Shown here: positions 7,839 through 19,500 of the stretch, piece by piece | How positions within the stretch are numbered: position 1 is the stretch's first letter | Layout: each line of letters starts with the position of its first letter | Assembly: GCF_007997385.1 (NCBI RefSeq) | Contig: NZ_VOSC01000019.1 | Coordinates: forward strand, 503 to 64,502 | DNA from: Seonamhaeicola algicola | GTDB lineage: Bacteria; Bacteroidota; Bacteroidia; Flavobacteriales; Flavobacteriaceae | DNA length: 64,000 bases | Direction of reading: 5' to 3' | Made by a program: the position numbers and the translations under genes | Notes under the pieces: model-generated | The model's input: only the letters and a program-made list of their open reading frames with translations | The model's database searches: none | Told to the model about the DNA's origin: nothing

Positions 7839-10298
7839 ATGTTTAAAACACTTCTATATGTAATTTTGTTTTTTTGCTTCGTGCAAATAACCTATGCTCA
7901 AGAAACTGAAAACGGTGTTGTAGCGTTAGATTTACCTGTTAGAAACTCGCTTAAATTTAATAGATACGCAGTAAATCCAACATTTAGTTTTGTTCGCGAA
8001 CAAAATAAATACATTAGTTTTAGTAACAAAAGGCAGTGGACGCAATTTGAGAATCCGCCACAAACATATTTATTTAGTTTTACAGGTAGAATAAAAGAAA
8101 ATATTGGCGCCAGTATTGGTTTATTTCAACAAGATTACGGTGTACAAACTGTTTTTGGTGGTATTTTAAACTTTGCTTACAACGCAGCAATTAACAGAGA
8201 CAACAATTTAACCTTTGGTTTAAACATTGGAGCTTACCAAAGCGGTATTAATGAAGGTAAAGTTGTAACAAATACACCAGAACCTGTTTTAAATAACATA
8301 CCTAATAATTTATTATTAACAATTAATCCCGGTATTAATTATGGTACAGAGTTTTTTGATTTCGGATTATCAATAAACAATCTTGTAGCCTACAATTTAA
8401 ATACTTCTAAAATAATTGAAGATAATCCACAGCAAAGTCTTCAAGCGCATGTAATGTACACTGGTTACATGAATACCCGCGGTTTTTTTGATGAAAGTAA
8501 GTTTACTACATTAATAACATCTGAATTTAAAAAAGAAGAAACCGTAATTTCTGGTTTAGCAATGTTAACAGTGCCCAAAGGTATATGGGGGCAAATAGGT
8601 TACAATACACTTTATGGAGCCTCGGCAGGTGTTGGTATTAATGTTACTGAGCAAATTGCTTTAGAGTATAACTTTGAAAAATCTATTGGCGATTTAGCCG
8701 AATTTGGTACATCACATGAATTTTCTGTAGCGTACAAGTTTAAAAATAATAATAGATATGTTTATAGTGGAGATGATGATGAAACAGCATTATTAGCCCC
8801 AAAACGTAAAAAGCGAACTATTGCTAAACGTAAACCAACAACAAACTCAACAAAATCTAAACGCACTAAGTCTGCTGTAGCAAAAACTAGTGAACCACAA
8901 GATGTTTCTGGTAATAATGATAATACCGAAGCACAAGCAAAAGCTGAAGCCGAAGCATTACGTAAACAACAAGAGGCAGAAGCGCAAGCAAAAGAAGCAG
9001 CAGGTTTACAAGCTTTAGAAGCAGAAAAAGCTAGATTAGCTGAAGCGGCCAGATTAAAAGCGGAGCAAGAACAACAAAAAGCAGTAGAGGAAGCTAAAGC
9101 TAAAGCCGAAGCCGAAGCCGAAGCATTACGTAAACAACAAGCGGCAGAAGCGCAAGCAAAAGAAGCGGCACGAGTACAAGCTTTAGAAGCAGATATAGCT
9201 AGATTAGCTGTAGCGGCCAGATTAAAAGCAGAGCAAGAGCAACAAAAAGCAGCAGAGGAAGCTAAAGCACAAGCTGAAGCCGAAGCATTACGTAAACAAC
9301 AAGAGGCAGAAGCGCAAGCAAAAGAAGCTGCACGTTTACAAGCTTTAGAAGCAGAAAAAGCAAGATTAGCAGAAGCGGCTAGATTAAAAGCTGAACAAGA
9401 AGCGGCTCAAAATTTAAGTAATTTAGATGAAGAAACTGTTTCTGAAATTAAAAACTTAAATGCTGTAACAGATAATGCTACACAAGCTCAAGGTACATTA
9501 ATTGAAAAGTTAACTGAAAAAGTTGCTGTTAAGCAAGGTGACTTAGATGCTCTTAAAAAAGAGAATGACTTAAGTGAGCAAGGTATTGTTGTAGCTCCTA
9601 GGCCATTTAAAAGTATAGCCGCTGAAAATGCTGAAATTGAATCTATTAAAAATGAATTAGATCAAGTTATTGAAGACCAGCGCATAAAAATTGAAGAGTT
9701 GCAAGCTGTATATATTAGCAGAAAACGTAAAGTTAAAGATGATAATGATCCATTAAATGCAGCGTATTTATCAGCTATTGAACAGTTGAAAGCTGAACAA
9801 TTAAAAACTATAAATGCTAAAGCTAATTTAGAAGCTTCTTTACAAACTATTAAAGTGGCTACTGATGTTGAACGCAGACGAAGAATTAAAAGAGCTGCTT
9901 ATGATAACCAAAAAGATAGGTTTGTAAAAGATAGTAGTGCCTTGTCTAATATCAAACGATTTACAGATCCGTCAAGTCAACCTTTAACAACTTCAGACTT
10001 CGATTTTGGTGAAAAAGCAAATAATAATATTCAAATTGTTAAAAATGTTGCTTATACAGAATCTGGTTATTATATAGTTTTAGCTGTTCATAGTAGTGAA
10101 GAAAAACGTGATGATTTCTTAAGAAAAGCAGTGGCTGCCGGACAAAAGGATATAAATTTCTTCTTTGATGTGAATACAAATAAATATTTCATTTATTATG
10201 ACAAGTTTGATTCTATTGAACAGGCTCAATATACACTTCAAAATGAGTCAAAAGAACCTTATGACGCCAACAGATCTATTGTGAAAATAGAGAACTAA
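7839..10298 (+). CDS. sprD: SprD-like PorP/SprF barrel fused to Ala/Glu-rich coiled coil and SPOR-like domain
   Basis: An 819-residue protein. Residues 1-20 are a signal peptide. Residues about 25-305 form a PorP/SprF-type beta-barrel (YAVNPTFSFVREQNKYISF, GASIGLFQQDYG, and barrel-like alternation ending EFSVAYKF). Residues about 310-350 are a very basic linker (PKRKKRTIAKRK). Residues about 364-524 are three repeats of 54-56 residues rich in Ala, Glu, Lys and Gln that should form a long alpha-helix or coiled coil. Residues about 736-819 look like a SPOR-type peptidoglycan-binding domain (GYYIVLAVHSSEEKRDDFL). The protein could thus link an outer-membrane adhesin-export partner to the cell wall. 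Position 1 nt after the sprC-like gene gives the symbol, which is otherwise unproven. Confidence 0.8.
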   Translation: MFKTLLYVILFFCFVQITYAQETENGVVALDLPVRNSLKFNRYAVNPTFSFVREQNKYISFSNKRQWTQFENPPQTYLFSFTGRIKENIGASIGLFQQDYGVQTVFGGILNFAYNAAINRDNNLTFGLNIGAYQSGINEGKVVTNTPEPVLNNIPNNLLLTINPGINYGTEFFDFGLSINNLVAYNLNTSKIIEDNPQQSLQAHVMYTGYMNTRGFFDESKFTTLITSEFKKEETVISGLAMLTVPKGIWGQIGYNTLYGASAGVGINVTEQIALEYNFEKSIGDLAEFGTSHEFSVAYKFKNNNRYVYSGDDDETALLAPKRKKRTIAKRKPTTNSTKSKRTKSAVAKTSEPQDVSGNNDNTEAQAKAEAEALRKQQEAEAQAKEAAGLQALEAEKARLAEAARLKAEQEQQKAVEEAKAKAEAEAEALRKQQAAEAQAKEAARVQALEADIARLAVAARLKAEQEQQKAAEEAKAQAEAEALRKQQEAEAQAKEAARLQALEAEKARLAEAARLKAEQEAAQNLSNLDEETVSEIKNLNAVTDNATQAQGTLIEKLTEKVAVKQGDLDALKKENDLSEQGIVVAPRPFKSIAAENAEIESIKNELDQVIEDQRIKIEELQAVYISRKRKVKDDNDPLNAAYLSAIEQLKAEQLKTINAKANLEASLQTIKVATDVERRRRIKRAAYDNQKDRFVKDSSALSNIKRFTDPSSQPLTTSDFDFGEKANNNIQIVKNVAYTESGYYIVLAVHSSEEKRDDFLRKAVAAGQKDINFFFDVNTNKYFIYYDKFDSIEQAQYTLQNESKEPYDANRSIVKIEN
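8930..9410 (+). repeat. Three in-frame repeats of 162-168 bp in the sprD-like gene
   Basis: The word CGTAAACAAC recurs at 8961, 9129 and 9291, giving unit lengths of 168 and 162 bp. The last unit is shortened. The differing lengths come from insertion or loss of GCCGAA codon pairs, a pattern expected of slippage in an Ala/Glu-rich helix. Confidence 0.85.
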
Positions 10299-10314
10299 TT
10301 AAAAAAGCACATAT

Positions 10315-10340
10315 AAAGCACTACCTTTTTGTAGTGCTTT
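10315..10340 (+). terminator. Strong intrinsic terminator between sprD-like and sprB-like genes
   Basis: A perfect 10-bp stem, AAAGCACTAC (10315-10324) with GTAGTGCTTT (10331-10340), has a 6-nt loop and a T-rich tail. It lies 17 bp after the sprD-like stop, so transcription into sprB would need read-through or a separate promoter. Confidence 0.85.
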
Positions 10341-10510
10341 TCTGTTTTAACAATCATTAAATCAGGTTTAAAGGTGTTAAAATTTCGATGAAATGCAAAA
10401 AATTACGCTTTTATGTTTTATTCTTAAGAAATTTTAACGATATTTACATCGATAAAAGACATTATTGACAGCTTAATTGTATTGCTTAAGTGATTAATCT
10501 TACAATTAAA

Positions 10511-10518
10511 TAGATTTG
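10511..10518 (+). promoter_or_regulatory. Candidate -7 box of a separate sprB promoter
   Basis: TAGATTTG matches TAnnTTTG 65 bp before the sprB-like start. No TTG lies at the ideal spacing; the nearest (10482-10484) is 26 nt upstream. Together with the terminator at 10315-10340 it suggests separate control of the giant adhesin. Confidence 0.45.
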
Positions 10519-10582
10519 GATTTAAAAAATAACTAGACATTTTCATTTTAATGCCCCTTAAAGTGAATTAAAACGCCAGCCC

Positions 10583-13500
10583 ATGAAAAAAACTACTTAT
10601 GTAAAAAGTATTGGCATCTTTGTAATTCTTATTCTATTTTATGCAAAAATATTTGCACAAAATTATCAGCCATTTACTCCAAGATTTAATCAAGATTTAA
10701 AAGGTGATATTGTTTTAATTGGTAATAATATTTTAGGGCCAGACAATAATGCATTTAATAACAATTCTACTTATAACCACAATGTTAATATGCGTTATAT
10801 TGATATTGATGGAGATCCGTCTACATTTAGTTCTTCTAGTGCAGATTTAGTTATAGATAACCCTGCTTGTTATGATATCATACATGCAGGTTTATATTGG
10901 GGCGCTGTAAATAGTGGTAGTGCTCCAATTAATCAAGTTAGGTTTAGAGGGCCAACAGGTAATTATCATGATGTTACAGGTACTGTGGTTTATGATGCCG
11001 GAACATCATCAGTTGATGGTGGTGATAGTTTTCCATATGCCTGTTATGCTGATGTTACTAGTATTGTAACAGGTTTAGCTTCAAATTTGGGAACATATAC
11101 TGTGGCTAATGTGTCTTCAGGACAGGGAAGAACACGAAATTTTGGTAATAATACAGGGCATTCTGCGGGGTGGTCATTATTTATAGTTTATGAAGATCCT
11201 ACACTACCAGGTAAATCTATTACAAGTTTTGATGGTTTTAGTGCCATTAGTGTTGCAGGAGGAAACCCAAATTTAGATATTCCTGTTTCTGGTTTTAGAA
11301 CAGTACCCGCACCAACACCTGTAAGAGCAAAATTTGCCTTTGCTACATTAGAGGGAGACAAACCTATTAGAGGTGATAGGTTAAGATTAAATGGTTCTAC
11401 CTTATCAACAACAGATAGAGGAGCAAATAACTTTTTTAATAGTTCGGTTACGCAATTAAATGCAACACCTGTTAACAATAGAGTACCTAATAGTACTAAT
11501 ACGTTAGGTTTTGATACTGGAATTATGCCAGTGCCCAACCCCAGTAACTCTGTAATAGCTAATGGTGCTACTTCTGCAACGGTTAGACTAGAAACTTCTG
11601 GTGATACATTTTTTCCTTACTTTTTTGCACTAGCAGTTGATATTATTGAACCCAATATTGTTTTAACTAAAATAGTAGAGGATACCTCTGGAAATAACAT
11701 TGGTGGAGATACTGTAAATTTAGGTGATGAACTTAATTATGTTATTGGTTTTCAAAATACAGGAAACGATAATGCCACAAACTTAACTATTAGAGATATT
11801 TTACCTGTAAATATTGTATTTGATTATCCTTCAGATATAGTATCATTACCACCAGGAGTATCTGTTCAAAGTTATAATCCTGCTACCAGAGAAATTATTT
11901 TTAGGGTTGAAGATTATGTTGTTGAAGAATTTGACCCTGTATCAGAAATTAGATTTAGAGTTAGAGTTGTTTCAAACTGTAGTTTATTAAATGATGCTTG
12001 TTCTAATATTATTAGTAATCAAGCATTTGCCACTTATGGAGGAACATTAAATCCAGCGTTTACAAAATCTGATGACCCCAGTATAAATAGTAATACAGGA
12101 TGTTTACTAACACCTGCTGCTACAAACTTTCTATCAGATTTAAATTGTGAATTTAGAGAAGAAGTTATTTTATGTGGTGATAATGTGGTATTAACCGCTG
12201 GAGATGGTTATGATAATTACACATGGTCTACAAGTCCATCAGGAACACCTGTAATTGGCACAGGGCAATCAATAACAGTTACAGATGTAGGTACTTACTA
12301 TGTATATAATGAAGCCATAGCTCCTTGTCAATCTATTACTCAAATTTTTGATGTTATTACTTACGGTGCTGGGGTGCCAAATCCAGTAATTCCATTTGCA
12401 GATCAAGTAGTAACCTGTCCTAATGACGGTAAACAATTACCAAACTTCTTTTTATGTGGTGCAAACGATTTTAGAGATATTGAAACAGGTATAACTGATA
12501 CATCTTCAATTATTTGGGAACGTTTAGATGAGTCTAGCTGTTCGGCAGTAATAAATCAAGATTGTGCCAATGAAGATGCTTCTTGTGTATGGAATCAAGT
12601 TGCAACGGGTCCAGATTACACTGTAGACACCGTTGGCCAATATAGATTAACATTAAATTATACAGGAGGGTGTTTTAATCAGTATTATTTCAATGCATAT
12701 GAAAACGTATTGGTGCCTACAGCAAACTCAAGAGATATTATATGCGATACACCAGGAGAAATTGTTGTTGGAGGTGTACCAAGCGGTTATGAGTATAGTA
12801 TTGATAACACAAATTATCAGTCAAGCAATACCATAAGTGTAAATACAGCAGGTATTTATACAGTATATATTAGGCAAGCAGGTGTGTCTCCAAACCCGTG
12901 TATATTTGAAGTGCCAGATGTACAGGTAAGAGAGCGTAACTTTTCTGTTTCAACAACAGTAACACAACCATTATGTCATGATGATTTAGGAAATGTAGTT
13001 TTAGCAGCTAATGATGTTAGGCCGCAATACTTCTTTTCAATATATCAAGGTGCTACCTTAGTAAATAGTGTAGGGCCAATAAATGAAAACAATTACACTT
13101 TTAGCAATTTAAACCCAGGAACTTATACAGTAAATGTTTCTACTGAAGATGGTTGTATACATACCGAAGATATTGAAATAATTCAACCACCGTTATTAAC
13201 AGCAACGGCAGCTATAACACAACCATTAACATGTACTAATGGTGAAATAACAATATACCCAAATGGAGGAACAGCTCCTTATTTCTACTTTATAAATAGT
13301 ACTACAGATTTTCAAACAATACCAACTATTGATGTAGATACACCAGGTACTTTTAATATAACTGTGGTAGATTCTAATAACTGTACAGCAGAAGTTTCTA
13401 TTGATATTGATGCTATTGATCCTCCAGAATTCACAATAAACACATCTAATATTTTATGTGCTGAAGATGTTAATGGTGGTGCTATAAATATTAATGTAAC

Positions 13501-16500
13501 TAATGCCAATGGAAATACATTACGCTATAGTATTGATAATGGAACTACATATCAAAATTCACCAACATTTTCAGGCTTAGCTGCAGGTTCGTATGATGTT
13601 ATGGTTGAATATACTTTTGGTACCGATGTTTGTGAAACAATATCACAAAGCGCAACCATTACTGCGGCATCAGCTATAGATGGAACAGCAACATTAACAA
13701 CAGATTATACGTGTATTACCGACGGCATAATAACAGTTTCAGGAGTAACAGGTGGTACAGCACCGTACATGTATAGTTTAAATGGTGTTGTATATCAAAC
13801 AGGTAATATTTTTAATGGATTAACTAACGGTAGTTACACAGTAACAATTAGAGATGCAAATAATTGTACATTTGTTACAGCGCCTGTTACAATAGATCCT
13901 TTAGATCCACCAACAGATTTAGATTTTACTCATACAGCATTAAGTTGTCCAGCAAACACGAGTACAGTAACTATAACAGCAACAGGAGGAACTCCAGCTT
14001 TAGAATATCAAATTATTGCACCTGCTAGTGCAAGTACAGCATATCAATCTGGAAATTCATTCTCAGGTTTAGCTCCAGGTTCGTATACTTTCCAAGTAAG
14101 AGATGCCAATAATTGCGAGTATTCTGAAACATATACTATTGATCCGCTCCCACAATTATCAATAGCTGGTCAGGTAATTGAAAATGTCAGCTGTTTTGGA
14201 GCTGCAGATGGCGAAGCACAATTTACAGTTTCTAATACTACATCATTTACATATACAGTAAATGGAGGAACAGCAGTAGGAGGAACTTCTCCAATAAATT
14301 TAACTGGATTAACAGCAGGTAATTATACAGTTGAAATTACTGATACAACTACAAACTGTTCAGCCTCTAGTACCGTAACAGTTAATGGGCCAAGTACGGC
14401 ATTATCTATGTCTTTAAGTACAGATCCGCTCACTTGTGTGTCTGGAGGAAGTGTAACAATAACAGCAACTGGTGGTTGGGGTAATTACACTTACCAATTA
14501 GAACAACCAAACAGTAGCATTGTTGGTCCACAAAACAATAATACATTTGCAAACTTAACGCAATCAGGAACTTACACGGTAAGTGTTACTGATGCTAACA
14601 ACTGTATTATTACAGATACATTTACATTGAATGCTCCTATAGGACCAACTGCAACTATTGATACAAGTTCAGATTATTGTTATGATGCAAGCAACAGTGC
14701 AACAATTACTGTAAATGCTTCAAGCGGAAACCCACCTTATGAATATAGTGTTAACAGCGGTCCGTTTACATTAAATAATACATTTAACAATTTAGCTCCA
14801 GGAAATTATGATATAATAGTTAGAGATGCTTACGGTTGTGTATTTGCATTACCAACACAAGTAATAGCAGATCAATTAGCTTTAGATGCAGATTTAATTA
14901 AAGGTTTAGATTGTTCTTCAACACCTAACGCATCAATATCTTTAACACCATTTGGCGGAACAGCACCATTTACATACGAAGTAAATTATAATGGTGGTGG
15001 CTTTACAACTATTACAGGAACACCTTCACCATACACCGCAACAACTGCTGGTACTTACGAATTTAGAATTACAGATACTTTTGGTTGTGAAGCAACGTCT
15101 ACAGTTACAGTTAATCCTATTAGTAACCCAACAGCAACTGAAACTATTGTAAATCCAACGTGTAATGCTGATACTAATGGATCTGTTCAAATAATAGCAT
15201 CAGGAGGCGTTGGTCCTTATGAATATAGTTTTGATGGCAGTAGTTTTTCAGCAACATCATTATATAATAATTTAGGAGCTGGAACTTATAATTATGAGGT
15301 TAGAGATGCTAATCAATGTATTGGTACAGGTTCTGTTACATTAACAGCACCTTCAGCATTGACCACAACAGCAAGTGCAACATCATTTAGCTGTAGTGCA
15401 TCAAATACACCACAATCAGCTACAATTACGGTAAATGTTCCAACAACAGGAACAGCACCTTACCAGTATAGTTTTAACGGTTCTGGTTTTAGTTCTAATA
15501 ACACATATACTGTAAATGATAATGGTAGCAATCAAACTATTAATTATACTGTTAGAGATGCCCAAGGCTGTACGTTTACAGATTCTGTTAGTTTAACACC
15601 TTTAAATCCTCCAACAGCATTAACATTAACAGCAAGTGCCGTTACTTGTTCTGCAACAACTAGTAATGTTACAGCAGTAGCAACTGGAGGTATTGGAACT
15701 TTAACGTATGAAATAACAGCACCATCGGCTTCGGTAACATCAAATAATACAGGTAATTTTACAGGTTTAGCTCCAGACACTTACGTGTTTAGAGTAACAG
15801 ATGCTAGTGGTTGTTATTATGAAGAATCATTAATTATTAACCCAGTAGTTAATATTGGTGTAATTGGTGTGTTAGATAGTGATGTGGGCTGTAATGGTGG
15901 AAATGACGGTGCGTTAACATTTACTGTTTCCGATTTTTCTAGCACTTACAGTTATACAATTAATAGTGGTACAACTTTAACAGGTCAAACAGCTAATGCC
16001 ATACCTTTAACAGGTTTATCTACTGGCACGTACACTATAAATGTAACTGATGAAACTACTGATTGTACAGATACAGCCACAATAACAGTAAGTGAGCCAT
16101 CAACAGCGTTATCATTTACTGCAACAGCAACTAATGTATTTTGTACAAATGACCAATCACAAATTACTGTTACTGCTACTGGCGGAACTCCAAATTACAG
16201 ATATGCAGCTGTAGTAACTGGTGCACCAGCACCAGCAGCGGGCGCGTATACATCAAGTAATGTAATTACAGTTGACACTAATGCAGCAACAGACTTAGTT
16301 TGGGATGTTTATGTAAGAGATATAAACGACTGTGAATTTATGCAGTCTGTTACTATAATTAATGATAATCCTCCAACTTTAGATCCTGTTGCGCAGCAAT
16401 GTTATGACGGAAGTAGCTTTAATGTAACCTTATCAGGCACCGTTTTTGTTGGAACTGCAGAGTATAGTATGGGAAGTGGTTATCAAGCAAGTCCTACTTT

Positions 16501-19500
16501 TGCAATTACAGCTCCAGGAACTTACACGTTTAGTATTAGAGACGGAAACGGATGTACAGCTACTCAAACATTAGTAGTTGAGCCAAGTTTATTAGCAAGT
16601 GCTTTATTAACAAAAGATTTAACTTGTTCTATTCCTGTTGATGCTACAATAGATGTAACTATATCAGGAGGTACAAGTACTTATACAAACTATGAAGTGT
16701 CAACAGATGGTGGTTCAAGTTATAATCCTGTAACTCCTACACCATCAGGGTCATCGTTTACATATTCAACTTCAACTGCGGGTACTTATCAATTTAGAAT
16801 AACTGATTCTAATTCATGTCAAGTAGAAACTAATAATGTAACTGTAACAGCACCAGCAAATCCTAACATAACAAGTGTAACTCAAATTGACGACGTATTG
16901 TGTAGTGGTGAATCAACAGCTTCAATAGATGTTGTTTATGATAATACACAAGGCATACCGCCATTTACAATTAACGTAAATAATGATACCACTGGTACTA
17001 ATTATGGTTCACAAACAAGTGGGTTACCTGCAGGAGCATATACAATAACATTAACCGATGGTAATGGTTGTACAGATACAGAAACAATAACAATAAATGA
17101 ACCTACTCCAATAGCAATAACACACAATGTAACTCCAATTACTTGTGGTGCTGGTGGGGTTTCATTAGGAGAAATTGTTATTAACTCTGTAACAGGCGGT
17201 ACGCCTAATTATAGCTACCATGTAACTGGAGTTAATGGTTATGATGTTGAAAGAACAAACCAAACAGGTGCAACTTCAGTTTTTGAAGTAGTAGATTTTG
17301 GTATATACGAAATAATAATTACTGACAGCAATGGGTGTACAGCTATAGTACAAAATATATTAGTAGCATCTCCACCAGATGATTTAGATATAACAGTAAC
17401 ATCGCCTCCAGCAGATTGTTCAACAGGAGGAGAAGCTACTGTTGGTATAGGAACCGCTACAACAGTAACAGGTTCTGGGCCTTTCTATTTTGCTATTTAT
17501 ACTGGACCAGGAATGACTTGGGATGGTATAGTAGGAGGCTCTGCTACTTGGCAATTAGGCACAGGTTCACCAGCATCAACAACATTTACAAATTTAATTC
17601 CAGGTGCTTCATATACATTTATTGTTTATGATGATGATACCAACTGTTATTATTTTGAACAATCAACTTTACCTGTACCTACTAATTCAACATTAACAAC
17701 AAGTGCATTAGTTTCAAACAATATTACTTGTACAGGTAGTGCTGATGGTAATGTGAGTTTTGATATAAATAGTACCTATGGTACTAACACGCCAGTTAGT
17801 TACGAAATTTATGAAACACTTTCTTTGGCAACTACAGGTGTTAGTGGCACAGGTATTGTTCCTGCTAATGGTACATTGTCAGTAACTAATTTAGGGCCAC
17901 TACCTTTTGGTGATTATATTGTAGTTATTACAGAGACAGGAACAGCTACAAACGCTGGGTGTAGTGTTGTAACAAGTAATTTCCAAATTACAGAATCTGC
18001 AATTTTATTGGCTGTAACTGCTAATGCTACTAAAAATGAAAACTGTAATGAATTAGGAATTATTAGTGTAACTGCGCAACACGGTACAGGACCTTATGAA
18101 TATCAGGCAGTACCAACAGGTGCTGGTGTACCAACTTCATGGTTAAGTACAAATTCTTTTAATTTGGCTGCAGGAACTTATGATCTTTATGTGAGAGATG
18201 CGTATGGCTGTATTCAATTTGATACTGAAACAATTATAAGAGATGCTGACCCAACTTTAGACCCTATTCCGCAACAATGTTTTATAGGTTCGCCATTAAG
18301 TATCACACTTTCAGGCACAGTATCTGTAGGACCAGCGTCATACAGCATGGGTGGAGCTTTTCAAAGTAGCCCTACATTTAGTATTACAACACCAGGATCA
18401 TATACATTTACAATAAGAGATGCTAATGGTTGTACTGCAACACAAAGTTTAGTGGTTGAACCACAACTTCAATTACTAGCAGAATTAACAAAAGAATTAG
18501 ATTGTACAATAACGCCAGACGCAACCATAACACTTACGCCATCAGGTGGTACAGGAACATATACTACTTATGAAGTAGATTATAATGGTGGCGGATTTGT
18601 AGCCATTGGTGGTTCACCATATACAGCTGTTGCTGCAGGAACGTATCAATTTAGAGTAACAGATAGTCAAGGGTGTGTAGCTGTATCTAATATAATAACA
18701 GTTGATGCTATAACTAACCCTACCGCTTCAGAAACTCATATTGATGTTAGTTGTAACGGCGGTAGTGATGGTAGTATAACTGTAACAGCATCGGGTGGTG
18801 TTGGTCCTTATGAATATAGTATAGATAATGGTGTTACTTACCAAACATCAAATACATTTACTGGCTTAAATGTAGCTGGTAATACCTACAACGTAATGGT
18901 TAGAGATAGTAAAAGTTGTACATCTTTAGTTATACCTGTAGATTTAATAGAACCATCAACAGTTACAGCAAGTTTAACATTAACTCAAGGTTTAACTTGT
19001 GGCACATCAAATACAACACAAGCAGCGGTTTTAACTGCCACTGGAAATAATGGAACGCCTCCTTACATGTATAGTTTTAATGGTGGTACGTTTACATCTA
19101 GCAATACCTATACAACTAGCACCTCGGGTCCAGTATCTGTAGTTGTTAGAGATGCTAATGGTTGTTTAAGTGTTGCTGCTACGGAAACTGTACCAGCTTT
19201 AGATCCGCCTACAGATTTATCATTCTCGTCAACGCCTGTAACATGTTCTGCCACTACTAGTGATGTAACAGTTACAGCTACCAATGGTGTAGCACCACTA
19301 AGTTTTGAAATTATTTCTCCTGCAAGTGCTACTACAAACACTACTGGAGCATCATCTGGTGTATTCACAGGGTTAGCTCCTGATGTTTATGTGTTTAGAG
19401 TAACTGACGCTAATGGATGTTATTATGAAGAGTCTTATACTGTTGACCCTGTTGAGAATATAGCCATCATTGGAAATTTAGATACTAATATTAGTTGTAA

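Noticed and set aside
11188-11538. Antisense frames of 65-116 codons in the giant adhesin gene
   Set aside because: They are shadows of the Thr/Val-rich repeat coding sequence, with no signal or family similarity.
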